A stretch of 57,968 nt of DNA from Paraburkholderia nodosa DSM 21604. GTDB lineage: Bacteria > Pseudomonadota > Gammaproteobacteria > Burkholderiales > Burkholderiaceae. The first letter of the stretch is position 1, and every line of letters starts with the position of its first letter. The DNA is taken from contig NZ_JAFA01000049.1 of assembly GCF_000519185.1 (NCBI RefSeq), forward strand, positions 1-57,968, given 5' to 3'. Both the position numbers and the translations under genes were made by a program. Below, one piece after another: positions 36,419 to 44,701 of the stretch. Under the pieces are notes generated by a model. The model was not told the origin of the DNA. It saw only the letters and a list, made by a program, of their open reading frames with translations, and ran no database searches.

Positions 36419-37086
36419 GCTGAAATCCAGCCTCATGGTTGCGGGGGCAAGTCATTTGACCTCTCCTCTCATGTAACCCGTGGCCCGAAAATCACGCAGC
36501 AGAGACTCGATAGCCTGCTCCTCGCCGGCCGCGCAGCCGACGGTGCGCAAGACGGGCGTCCCCGAAAAACACTAAACTTCGACACGCCGGCTGAGCGATT
36601 TAACCAAATCGTTGCATCGACCCGTTGAATCCGTGACCGACCCGGCCCGACCCGATTGCTGACTTGCGCGGCTGGCGCTTTCATGACGCAACGGCACATC
36701 GCCCGCGGAGATTGGACGTGGCGCCGTGCCAGCGTCCGGCTCCGCTGGAAGCCCTGAATCCCAATCGCACGGATTGTCATTGCACATGGCAGCGCTGGCG
36801 GGTTGTTGCGCCGGCAATCGAAGACTCGGCTTCCGTTTGAATGCGCAACTAACAGTTCCGTCGCCACAACCCCCGTAACCGCCGGTCCCCGGCGCGTTAC
36901 TTCAGCCGGCAGGGCAGGTGGTGTGCACGGCCGTTTTCCTCCGGCTGGCCTGGGCGTCTTGAGCGTCGATGGTCAACGTCCTTGGATTTTCCGAGGAAGT
37001 TCGATTTGCTGCGGCCGCTGGTTGTGTTTGCAAGCAGGCAGGACCATACTTCCTCGTAATGCGTTCAATATCGAGGGCATTACAGG
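36419..37086. other. Non-coding or doubtful stretch between operon and integrase-like gene
   Basis: There is an 81-codon minus-strand ORF (36572-36817, MPAQQPASAAMCNDNPC...) without a ribosome site or known family; I would not call it a gene. A hairpin with arms GTAAC-cGCCGG and CCGGC-gcGTTAC lies at 36875-36900. No obvious attachment-site repeat was found. Confidence 0.4.
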
Positions 37087-37746
37087 ATGGCAAAGCCGCC
37101 AGTCATCGCGCCACACGAGATTCGCCACGCGCTCAAAGTCGCTGCGGTGACTGGGCGAAACCCGGTCCGCGATGTTGCGCTGCTGACCGTGTTCTACGGG
37201 ACAGGACTCACACCCAATGAAGTTGCCAAGTTACGGGTATCGGATTACCTGATCGAGGATGGGCAGATTCGCGTTGATTCGAAGCTACGGCCGGAGATTG
37301 CTTTCAACGGTAAGGCTAGGCCGCTTGTTTGGGCAAACGCCAAGACGTGCGCTGCTATCGATAGCTACTTAGCCTATCGCCTGTCTGCGTATCACGGAAT
37401 TACCACGCGCCGCGCGGCGTATCGTGGCCTCGATCCGCACAGCCCGCTGTTCCTGACGGGCGAGGGAGAGCCGTTTGCGTTCACGAAACGAGTCACTGGA
37501 ACTGGTGCGGTCAGCTATTCTTGCGAGTCTCTGACTGAGATCGTCCGGCGCCTGCATCAACAGGCCGGGATCGAGAATGGGAATGCCAGCGCTGCACGCC
37601 GAACGTTTGCTGTACGACTCCATCGCGATGGCCGTTCGTTGAAGCTCATTCAAGAGTTGATTGGAGTTTCGAGTCTTACTGCCGTTAAGAATCTGGTAGA
37701 GGGCAACCCTGTCAGGCTGTCGGCGATCGTACGCGGCGTTATCTGA
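37087..37746 (+). CDS. Tyrosine-recombinase-like protein with missing catalytic residues
   Basis: 219 residues corresponding to the catalytic domain alone; there is no N-terminal core-binding domain. The fold-typical start ALLTVFYGTGLTPNEVAKLR has Thr-Pro where TGLR normally supplies the first arginine. A possible beta-hairpin lysine lies in NGKARPLVW. The second arginine may be in ASAARRTFAVRLH. The usual LGH histidine is Val (LIGVSSLTAVKNLVEG), and no tyrosine follows at the nucleophile position. The family assignment is clear, but strand-cleaving activity looks unlikely. It may be a DNA-binding derivative or a decaying integrase. It opens the small-gene cluster that follows. Confidence 0.72.
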   Translation: MAKPPVIAPHEIRHALKVAAVTGRNPVRDVALLTVFYGTGLTPNEVAKLRVSDYLIEDGQIRVDSKLRPEIAFNGKARPLVWANAKTCAAIDSYLAYRLSAYHGITTRRAAYRGLDPHSPLFLTGEGEPFAFTKRVTGTGAVSYSCESLTEIVRRLHQQAGIENGNASAARRTFAVRLHRDGRSLKLIQELIGVSSLTAVKNLVEGNPVRLSAIVRGVI

Positions 37747-37923
37747 TGGCGTGAATTCGTGACAGCGGCACCAGGTGAATGTGACGACTAATGGCAAGGA
37801 AAGGGGCAATTTCGAACTACGCGACCTGGTCTTTCCTAACGTGTTAGCGTGCCCATGAAGCGCTGAGCATGTGGATTGCGCCACCAGAAATAGCTGCAGC
37901 ATCGCTTTCAAACACGTACTCGC

Positions 37924-38478
37924 ATGGAGATGCTTTCCTTTATGGCAGACACGCACACCTATCTCGTGAACTATGATCCATCGACGATTGCCGGCGCAAT
38001 TCTTTGGGGAGTCGTGGCTGGTATTTTCACCACTGCCATACTGATGTTGTCCGGCCAGCTGCTTCAAAAGATTGTCTTGCCATCGTACTTGGGCTTGATT
38101 TATAAGGGTGTCGACTTGCGAGGCAAGTGGATTGCGCAGAAAACGTTCAGCGGTGGCATTACGTACCACTACGTCTTGATCCTGAAACAGAATGCACATA
38201 GCCTGAAAGGCTCAATGACGATTGCAAAGATGAACTCACAACCTGGGTCCCCGGGCGGGTATTTGGGAGACTACGTGCAGGGATTCGAAGCCAGCGGTGT
38301 AACCTGGGAGGGATTTGTGACACTCAACATGAGCAGTGACGATCGTCGGAGTCTGTCGTTTGTCACGACGCTTCTTCAAGTGCGTAATCGCGGACAGTCC
38401 CTTGTCGGGCACATGGCATATCGCAGTTCCGTCGTCGACAAAGTCGACAGCGAAGAAATGACGTGGACGCGCGGCTAA
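37924..38478 (+). CDS. Membrane-anchored beta-rich small protein
   Basis: 184 residues (starts possible at 37924, 37930 or 37942). One clear membrane segment, ~20-42 (IAGAILWGVVAGIFTTAILM), is followed by an amphipathic stretch. A C-terminal domain of ~115 residues looks like an up-and-down beta-barrel: LRGKWIAQ, YHYVLILKQ, GSMTIAK, WEGFVTLNM, SFVTTLLQV, LVGHMAYR, SEEMTWTRG. This resembles the TM plus beta-barrel plan of SMODS-associated effectors such as Cap15 in CBASS, but Cap15 has two TM helices and sits beside a cyclase, which is not present here. Function is unknown; the defence link is an inference. Confidence 0.6.
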   Translation: MEMLSFMADTHTYLVNYDPSTIAGAILWGVVAGIFTTAILMLSGQLLQKIVLPSYLGLIYKGVDLRGKWIAQKTFSGGITYHYVLILKQNAHSLKGSMTIAKMNSQPGSPGGYLGDYVQGFEASGVTWEGFVTLNMSSDDRRSLSFVTTLLQVRNRGQSLVGHMAYRSSVVDKVDSEEMTWTRG

Positions 38479-38539
38479 CCCTTGTGTCTCTCTGTCAGGG
38501 TCGGCATGAAATGAGGAAGAGTGCAAGGAGAAGGCGAGA

Positions 38540-38887
38540 ATGGATCGAACGACTTTATCGCGGCTGCGTCAATCTATTGACGACCTCGAACGCTTATCAA
38601 TGACTCTTCCGCAAGAGAGTGAACGATTCATATTTCTCGCTCGGATCATCCACCAGTTGCGGATCCTTCAGGACACGGTCATTGCGGGGGATGCCCGCGA
38701 AACTGTATTTGTGTGCTCAGAGCAGATTGCGTCGATCGGGCGCTCGCGTGAGACGTTCGTGCGTGTTGCTGGCCTCGTCCTGTTTGCCCAGACCCTTGAT
38801 ATCCTGACGGCGCTACAGAAGGAGGCGCACGTATTCGCCGCCATTCAGCCGCAACATCACGGTCCTAGGAAGATGATTCACGGGTAA
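38540..38887 (+). CDS. Small helical hypothetical protein
   Basis: 115 residues, ATG preceded by AAGGAGAAGG. It is predicted all-helical (RLRQSIDDLERLSMTLPQ, FIFLARIIHQLRILQDTVIA) with no membrane segment or catalytic motif. I do not recognise the family. It lies 61 bases after the membrane beta-rich gene and 31 before the secreted gene, same strand, so it probably shares their transcript. Confidence 0.6.
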   Translation: MDRTTLSRLRQSIDDLERLSMTLPQESERFIFLARIIHQLRILQDTVIAGDARETVFVCSEQIASIGRSRETFVRVAGLVLFAQTLDILTALQKEAHVFAAIQPQHHGPRKMIHG

Positions 38888-38918
38888 TCAACGCGCTCCC
38901 AACGGAAAACGAGAAGAA

Positions 38919-39377
38919 ATGAAGGCATCGCTTGTTGGCACGGTTTTGCTCGCCTCAGTCTTGAGTGCAGCTCTCGCGCTGGCTGAACAACCGGTAGAGT
39001 CGGGGCAGAAACCGTCGCACGAGGCAGCTTGGTGGTCTCGTGGCGTGGTCCTCGAACGAAGGGCAGCTGACCGCACTTGGGCTATTCGATGGTTTGATGA
39101 TCTGACAGTGCGCGGGGCCTCGAAGGCCTACGCGGGAAATGAGAAGGATGAGCCGCTCGTCGAGATTACTGCGCTTCGCTCCGAGGATGACGCCATTTCC
39201 TCGCGTGGGATCACCGTCAGCTGCTTGGGCAATTACGAAAGACGGTTCATCGTAGCAGCCGATGTGGTTGATGGGGACGATCTGAAGCAGGTCTGGATGC
39301 AGCAGTTCCGATGCGGCGATAGCGAATGGCGAGTGAGAACCGCCAATGCGACCAGATTGCCGTCGACGGATCACTGA
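38919..39377 (+). CDS. Secreted/periplasmic small hypothetical protein
   Basis: 152 residues with GAGAAG before the ATG. A classical signal peptide is seen: MKASLVGTVLLASVLSAALA, cleavage probably after ALALA. The mature part has tryptophan-rich strands (AAWWSRGVVLERRAADRTWA) and two cysteines in the C-terminal half (SCLGNYE, RCGDSEW) that could form a disulfide. No known domain was recognised. It lies between the helical gene and the SLATT-like gene. Confidence 0.6.
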   Translation: MKASLVGTVLLASVLSAALALAEQPVESGQKPSHEAAWWSRGVVLERRAADRTWAIRWFDDLTVRGASKAYAGNEKDEPLVEITALRSEDDAISSRGITVSCLGNYERRFIVAADVVDGDDLKQVWMQQFRCGDSEWRVRTANATRLPSTDH

Positions 39378-39448
39378 TAACGGAAAATGGAGCCCCGCGG
39401 AGCACAGGGAAATCGCAATGCGGTGGACGAACGGTAAGACGTGACTAC

Positions 39449-39931
39449 ATGGAAAGCGACGCCATGGACTCGCAAGACACTCGAATCGCGGAAAGGATCG
39501 TGCTCTGCAAGCGGGAACGCAGAGCGTATGAAATCTGGCTTGAGACTCTGACACCGGTGAATTTCCTGCTCGTCGGCGTTGGTGGCGTGATGTCCCTGGT
39601 CGCTGGGCTGTCCATCGTCACAAAGGCCGGCGTCGATCCAAAGATCGCTGGCTGGGTAGCGATCGTCGGCGCACTGCTAACTGGTTTGCACAGCCGACTT
39701 AAATGTGATCCTCACCAAAAGGAATGCGTCCGATTGTCCAACCAGTTCGCCGAACTGCAAATCGAATACGAACGCCTTCAGGTTGACACAGACGCGAGCA
39801 GAAGGACCGCGCAGTTACTGGCACTCGAACATAGGTTGGCTACGATTAGAGGTACAGGGGAAGCACGGCCAAGCAAAAAAAGTATTGCCCAGGCAGAAAG
39901 AGAAATCGAGGGTACTAAGCAGTCGGCGTGA
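39449..39931 (+). CDS. SLATT-like two-TM protein
   Basis: About 160 residues from the ATG at 39449 (a second ATG at 39464; the open frame reaches back to 39326 without a ribosome site). Layout: short helical N-terminus, TM1 PVNFLLVGVGGVMSLVAGLS, TM2 AGWVAIVGALLTGLHSRL, then a long cytoplasmic coiled region (FAELQIEYERLQ...LALEHRL). This matches SLATT-domain (SMODS/SLOG-associated 2TM) or DUF4231-type proteins, proposed pore-forming effectors in nucleotide-signalling defence systems. No SMODS nucleotidyltransferase or SLOG sensor gene is adjacent. The tail ends lysine/glutamate rich. Confidence 0.6.
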   Translation: MESDAMDSQDTRIAERIVLCKRERRAYEIWLETLTPVNFLLVGVGGVMSLVAGLSIVTKAGVDPKIAGWVAIVGALLTGLHSRLKCDPHQKECVRLSNQFAELQIEYERLQVDTDASRRTAQLLALEHRLATIRGTGEARPSKKSIAQAEREIEGTKQSA

Positions 39932-40064
39932 TGCGAAGGAAAACAGCCCGCACGGCTGTTCAAATCTCGAAAATTCGATCTGTAGTGTCAAGATTCGCGT
40001 GGCGAACAACTCCGCGTCTCGTGCATGTCGGGGGAGGGCGGTGATCCGCCCGCCTGCAGCGTAG

Positions 40065-40829
40065 TCAGGCATCGGACGCCCAGAAGGTCGAGAGTAGGGG
40101 CGGTGTGAAAGCTGGCGAGCTACGCGTCCCGTTGCTATGCACCGGCTCAATGAATGCGCGGTGTGCGTCACCGCGTTGCTCGCCTCCGATCAACGTGAGC
40201 CCGCCCGGTCCCGATACCCGCCGGACGAGAAATGCACCATAGCGCGCGGGCAATACACGGACGTGTTCTGGCTCGTTCTCGAAGCTTTCCTCGGTCTTAT
40301 CTTTGATCTTATTCACGACCTTACGCTTGACGTGCGGCACGAAGCAGCGAATTGACGCATCGTATAGCGCTTCTGTATCGCCATTTCGCGAGATGCCGAG
40401 CTGCGAAAACACCATGTCCGCGTGCTGCTGATGCCCGGTACGTCTGGCGGGTCGATACGGGTAGGCGAGTACGGCTATATCGAGTTTCGTTTAATCGGAC
40501 GGCAAAGGTGCGAGCGAGTAGAGATAGTTTTCGATCAGCTCGATATTTTCCAGACTGACGCCAGCATCGGGCGAGGGACATTCCGAAAGCGCGAGCAGGT
40601 GATAAAGCAGGCTGCGTGCTGGGCCACCCGGTTCTATTGCGCGTTCGGTGCTTCGGCAAAGATCCTGGACGCGTGAATCTTGCCAGTCGATATTGAGTAT
40701 CTCGCTCAGCAACGCGGCGGTGCGCTGAGGCGAGTCCAACGATGACAGATCGAGACCATGCTGTCGCAGCACGCTCTTCCACGGGGATGATAACCCGGCA
40801 AGGAGCGCATGGATTTCATCGATCAGCAT
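40065..40829 (-). pseudogene. Conserved hypothetical gene split by one in-frame TAA
   Basis: Minus strand. The ATG at 40829 opens a helical part (MLIDEIHALLAGL, LLYHLLALSECP, ENIELIENYLYSLAPLPSD). A TAA follows at 40491-40493. The same frame then continues for 142 codons with good coding character (KLDIAVLAYPYRPARRTGHQ, YDASIRCFVPHVKRKVVNKI, EPEHVRVLPARYGAFLVRRV) to the stop at 40065. Same frame and unbroken style indicate one ancestral ~254-codon gene with a nonsense change. I do not recognise the family. Reinitiation at an internal ATG (40415) could give a separate C-terminal protein. Confidence 0.6.
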
Positions 40830-41142
40830 TTACCACCTCCCAGTGAGTGGCTTGCTAAAGGCTGTGCGAGGGGAGTTTTTCTCCTGTTTGCATACCTTCC
40901 GTTGATCTACTGTTGAGTATTCCGTTTTCAGCGATCGCTACAAATTCATACTGTATTTCGGATTCGCAATCGCCACAGGCAGTGACTAATATAGGTGATT
41001 CAAGAAGGAGAGAAGTGCACGTTTTTATGCAGCTGCTCGTAACTCGTATTGCAACCGATAACGGTGCAAGATGCAGGGAGAATTCCGGGCTTCGGCCTTC
41101 GCCGACCACAATGCGCGGTAAGAACATTCGGTGGACGATGTT
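40830..41142. other. Divergent intergenic region with a possible leader ORF
   Basis: This AT-richer stretch separates the split gene from the molybdoenzyme operon and probably holds both promoters. An AAGGAG at 41005 precedes a 44-codon ORF from the GTG at 41015 that ends at 41149, overlapping the iorB ATG (ATGTTGA). It could be a leader for translational coupling, but its sequence has no recognisable features. Confidence 0.35.
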
Positions 41143-43545
41143 ATGTTGACGCGAAGAACCTTTCTTGTCGGCGGTGCGAGTTTGGCGGGGATGAGCGTGC
41201 TCGCGATCGGATGGTCGGTATCGCAAGCACGTGAGGAAATATGCACCGGGAGAACCATCGGGACGTCCGGTACCAACGTGAAGCTCAACGGCTGGCTAAT
41301 GATCGATCGCGCCAACAACGTCACGATCATCATGAGCAAGGCCGAGATGGGGCAGGGCATTCACACCGGCGCTGCGATGCTGCTGGCAGATGAACTCGGA
41401 GCGGACTGGTCCCAGGTCCGGCTCGCCGATGCTTCCATAGAGTCGCTTTATAAAAACCGCGTAAGCCTCGCGCGCGCGCTTCCTCGCCGCCCCAAGGATC
41501 ACAGCTGGCAGGCGAAGGGCGAAGAGGATCTCGCGCGGCTTCTAACGCTTTTAGGCGGAACGATGGTGACGGGCGGTTCGACGAGCGTCGCCGATCTCTG
41601 GGGACCGATGCGCGAGGCTGGTGCTTCCGCTCGCGCGATGCTTTGCAGCGCGGCGGCGAAGGCGTGGGGGGCGCCGGTTGACGAATGCGAAGCACGAGCG
41701 GGCCATATTGTCTGGGGTTCGAAAAAATCGGCTACATTTGGCGAGCTTATCGACAAGGCGAAGCTCGAGCACCCGCCCACGCACGTCACGCTCAAGGATA
41801 GATCGAAGTTCACGATTATCGGCCAGCGGCGCAACCGGATAGAGGCGCCTTCGAAAATCGACGGATTGGCGCGGTTCGGGATCGACGCGCTGCCAGAAGG
41901 CCTGCTATACGCGAGCGTCAAGATGTGTCCAACACTCGGCGGAATCGCAACCGGACACGATAGTTCGAACGTGAAGAACACCGAGGGTATTCACGACATC
42001 TTCACAGTTGATCCCTACCACGGCGGTACCGGCGGAGTCGCAGTCATTGCCGACAACCCGTACATCGCCATGCGCACGCTCTGCCAGTTGTCGTACACGT
42101 GGGACCATGGTCCGTCAAAAAACCTCAGCGATGCAGAGATCAGCGTAGCCTTGGTCAAGGCGATCGAAGGTGGCGCTCAGCCCCAGTACTTCTATTCGAC
42201 CGGGGACGTCGAAACGAAATTGAAGCAGTCAAAGCCGCTGAAAATGCAGTATGAGGCCCCGTACCTCGCACATGCGGCGCTGGAACCCATCAACTGTACT
42301 GCCCAGGTGAACGAATGCGAAGCGTCGATTTGGGTATCCACGCAGATCCCGATGGCGGCGCGCAAGGCTGTGGCAAAGTTCCTTGGTCTGAAAGAAGACA
42401 ATGTGCAGGTGCATCAGTGCCTGATCGGCGGCGGATTTGGCCGTCGACTCGAGGTTGACTATATCGTGCAAGCGGTGGCAATCGCGCGCCATGCCAACGG
42501 ACGTCCCGTGCAGACAATCTGGCCACGTGCACAAGATACGACGCACGATTTCTATCGCCCCGCATGCGTGTCGCAATTCTCCGGGGCGCTCGATAAAGAC
42601 GGCAAACTGATTGCGTGGAAGAACCAGTCGGCCAGCCAGTCGATCAGTGCACAAGCGCTGCCTCGAGCGTTCGGCATCCCAGCGTTGGCCGCAGAGATGT
42701 TCACCGACACCACGAACGCAGAAGGCGCGTTCGATCAGCCGTACGAGTGCCCGAACATTTCGGTCACGCACAACACGGTGACGCTGCCGATACCCGTGGG
42801 TAACTGGCGCTCGGTTGGGCATTCGCTTCATGCGTTCTTTGTCGAGAGCTTCATCGACGAGATGGCGGTAGCCGCACACAAGGATCCCTTTCAGTTTCGG
42901 CTTGACATGCTGACGAAGCCGGAACACAAGCGACACGCCTATGTACTGCGAACACTCATGGATTTTTCCAGGTGGCAGAGCCGGCCGAAGGGTGATGGAA
43001 CAACGGCCAGAGGCATGGCAATGCACGAAGCGTTTGGCAGCGTGGTGGCACAGGTTGCTGAGGTGGAGCGGCGTGGCGACACCTTTCGGGTTACGCGAGT
43101 CCACTGCGTGATCGATTGCGGGGTCGCGATCAATCCGAATCTCGTCGAGCAACAAATGGAGAGCGGCATTATTTTCGGGCTTTCCGCCGCCTTGCATCAA
43201 CGGATCAGCATCGTGAATGGCCAGGTTCAGCAGAAGTATTTTTCTGAATTTCCACTCGTCAATATGTCGACCTGTCCTGAGATCTGCACAAAAGTGCTTC
43301 AGTGTGGTACTGAACCACAAGGCGTTGGCGAAGCGGGTACGCCGCCCATTGCGCCTGCCGTAGCGAATGCGCTTTTCGCACTCACAGGGAACCGGGTTCG
43401 GCACCTTCCACTCCTTGATCCGCCAGCGCCTTCCGGAGGTGATACATGGTGTCAGTCCGTATCAACGGAAAAACCGTTGTCATGCATTCTGCCCCCGAAA
43501 CTCCCCTGCTCTGGGCACTCCGATGCGAAATCGAACCAAAACTGA
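41143..43545 (+). CDS. iorB: Molybdopterin subunit of isoquinoline-oxidoreductase-type dehydrogenase
   Basis: 800 residues from the ATG at 41143. A twin-arginine signal (LTRRTFLVGGASLAGMSVLA) indicates folded export to the periplasm. It has family features of single-chain IorB/aldehyde-oxidoreductase large subunits: ISMSKAEMGQGIHTGA-type substrate-site loop (here IIMSKAEMGQGIHTGA), VHQCLIGGGFGRRLE, and the catalytic glutamate in GVGEAGTPPIAPA. It hydroxylates N-heterocycles or oxidises aldehydes and passes electrons to the 2Fe-2S subunit. The last ~35 codons overlap iorA in another frame and look non-native (WCQSVSTEKPLSCILPPKLP), so the original stop near RHLPL has probably been lost. No cytochrome partner directly follows iorA. 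Confidence 0.88.
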   Translation: MLTRRTFLVGGASLAGMSVLAIGWSVSQAREEICTGRTIGTSGTNVKLNGWLMIDRANNVTIIMSKAEMGQGIHTGAAMLLADELGADWSQVRLADASIESLYKNRVSLARALPRRPKDHSWQAKGEEDLARLLTLLGGTMVTGGSTSVADLWGPMREAGASARAMLCSAAAKAWGAPVDECEARAGHIVWGSKKSATFGELIDKAKLEHPPTHVTLKDRSKFTIIGQRRNRIEAPSKIDGLARFGIDALPEGLLYASVKMCPTLGGIATGHDSSNVKNTEGIHDIFTVDPYHGGTGGVAVIADNPYIAMRTLCQLSYTWDHGPSKNLSDAEISVALVKAIEGGAQPQYFYSTGDVETKLKQSKPLKMQYEAPYLAHAALEPINCTAQVNECEASIWVSTQIPMAARKAVAKFLGLKEDNVQVHQCLIGGGFGRRLEVDYIVQAVAIARHANGRPVQTIWPRAQDTTHDFYRPACVSQFSGALDKDGKLIAWKNQSASQSISAQALPRAFGIPALAAEMFTDTTNAEGAFDQPYECPNISVTHNTVTLPIPVGNWRSVGHSLHAFFVESFIDEMAVAAHKDPFQFRLDMLTKPEHKRHAYVLRTLMDFSRWQSRPKGDGTTARGMAMHEAFGSVVAQVAEVERRGDTFRVTRVHCVIDCGVAINPNLVEQQMESGIIFGLSAALHQRISIVNGQVQQKYFSEFPLVNMSTCPEICTKVLQCGTEPQGVGEAGTPPIAPAVANALFALTGNRVRHLPLLDPPAPSGGDTWCQSVSTEKPLSCILPPKLPCSGHSDAKSNQN

Positions 43546-43910
43546 CGGGAACCAAATTCGGCTGCGGTATCGGCGTTTGCGGTGCCTGCACGGTCTTGAT
43601 CGATAACGTAGCTTTTCAGTCTTGCCAGATACCCATATGCGCCATCGACAAGGCGGAAGTCGTCACGATTGAAGGACTGGAGAGTCCGGAAGCTCGCGCG
43701 CTAAAGAAGGCATGGATCGAATGCGATGTCGTGCAGTGCGGCTATTGTCAAAGCGCGCAACTGATTGCCGCAACGGCGTTGCTTTATTGTCATCGTCATC
43801 CGACCGACTGCGAAATCAACGATGCCATGCAGGGCATCGCATGCCGCTGCGGCGCGTTTCCCCGGATTCGCAGGGCAATCCACCAGGCGGCCGAGTCGCT
43901 GCGGCCGTAA
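43446..43910 (+). CDS. iorA: 2Fe-2S subunit of isoquinoline-oxidoreductase-type dehydrogenase
   Basis: 154 residues, ATG preceded by GGAGG. The plant-ferredoxin-type cluster is CGIGVCGACTV (Cys 40, 45, 48, and a fourth near 60). The second cluster is in CGYCQS and CRCGAFPRIRRAIHQ. It carries electrons from the molybdenum site. The order is large subunit then small, the reverse of the classical iorA-iorB arrangement, and the two genes overlap by 100 bases only because the iorB reading frame runs on. It has no signal of its own and would be co-exported with IorB. Confidence 0.9.
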   Translation: MVSVRINGKTVVMHSAPETPLLWALRCEIEPKLTGTKFGCGIGVCGACTVLIDNVAFQSCQIPICAIDKAEVVTIEGLESPEARALKKAWIECDVVQCGYCQSAQLIAATALLYCHRHPTDCEINDAMQGIACRCGAFPRIRRAIHQAAESLRP

Positions 43911-43959
43911 GTGGACGCGTAAGAAGGCGCCGCGGATGAACTCGCTGAATCACCGGCGG

Positions 43960-44181
43960 TCAAGCAGCCTGCGAAGTTGGCACATTACGCTCAGCCAACG
44001 CGGCGATCGTACGCGACGGATTCGGCCCTAATGCGCGCGGAATGACCGCGCCGTCCATCACGTACAGACATTCGTAGCCGAACACTTTACCGCTGGCATT
44101 CACTACGCCATCCGCTTTGGTGGGGCCCATGTTGCAGCCGCCTGGCGGATGTGGGGTGATCAGCTCGCCATGAAAGGTATT
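43960..44181 (-). pseudogene. C-terminal end of a GMC oxidoreductase (cholesterol-oxidase type)
   Basis: On the minus strand HGELITPHPPGGCNMGPTKA, DGVVNASGKVFGYECLYVMD and ALGPNPSRTIAALAER form the canonical end of a GMC flavoenzyme: catalytic His in HPPGG and Asn in GPNP. Everything upstream of about 44181 is unrelated, so only ~70 residues survive. It belongs to a different GMC subtype than the fused enzyme at 48114, which lacks the GPNP asparagine. Confidence 0.75.
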
Positions 44182-44185
44182 GAAT

Positions 44186-44245
44186 GCTGACTGTGGCACA
44201 TTTTCCCGTATTCGCAAGGCAATCCACGAAGTACCTGATCGCTGC
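44186..44245 (+). pseudogene. Terminal scrap of a second iorA-like gene
   Basis: The plus strand reads CGTFSRIRKAIHEV, matching the final cluster motif of IorA (compare CGAFPRIRRAIHQA at the end of iorA above). Only about 15-20 codons remain, directly abutting the GMC scrap on the other strand. It marks a rearrangement junction. Confidence 0.6.
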
Positions 44246-44701
44246 GGCTGCAATTGGCCGGGCGAACAGGTTGTCCGGGTGTCTCAACAACGAATATGCT
44301 TTGCGCATTGGCGTAAATGTTGGGGTTTTACGGATAGTTGGAGGGTGCCGCGCAAGAGATGCACGCAGAGGCTTCTTAGCCGCATTGTCGAGTCAGTCTG
44401 CATCGTTGACGCATCCTCTGCGTGGCTTTTGTGAGAATCGATCAATGAGAAGGATTCCGAACCAGTGGAACATAATTGACATTCGATAGGCGTCGCCTAT
44501 ATTCTCCTCACGATCGGACAACGTATGTAGGTGACGCCAGTACACGAGCGGGCCAGACTGCCCGCCATCGGGCTGCGGTATTGAGCGTTTCGAGAGTGCG
44601 GCCGGAGGGTGCCGGCCGCGCGCGCCACGGCACCCCGCTTTGCGGGAGCAACACTGAAGCCATCGCGCCTCGGGTTTCGCACCTTCAGAGGAGGCGCGTC
44701 C
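44246..44701. other. Intergenic region before the dihaem cytochrome gene
   Basis: No gene is supported. The plus-strand ORFs have no motif. The stretch probably contains the promoter of the cytochrome/GMC-patatin operon; CGGCCGGAGGGTGCCGGCCG at about 44599-44618 can form a hairpin. Confidence 0.35.

Noticed and set aside
36469..36867. 132-codon minus-strand ORF after the glycosyltransferases
   Set aside because: No ribosome site, Cys/Arg-rich composition and no recognisable family.
37087..40829. Prophage or integrative element with defined att sites
   Set aside because: The integrase-like protein lacks catalytic residues, and I found no flanking direct repeats or tRNA target.
41143..43910. 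iorB/iorA as xanthine dehydrogenase
   Set aside because: The twin-arginine signal and lack of a FAD subunit fit the isoquinoline-oxidoreductase/aldehyde type better.
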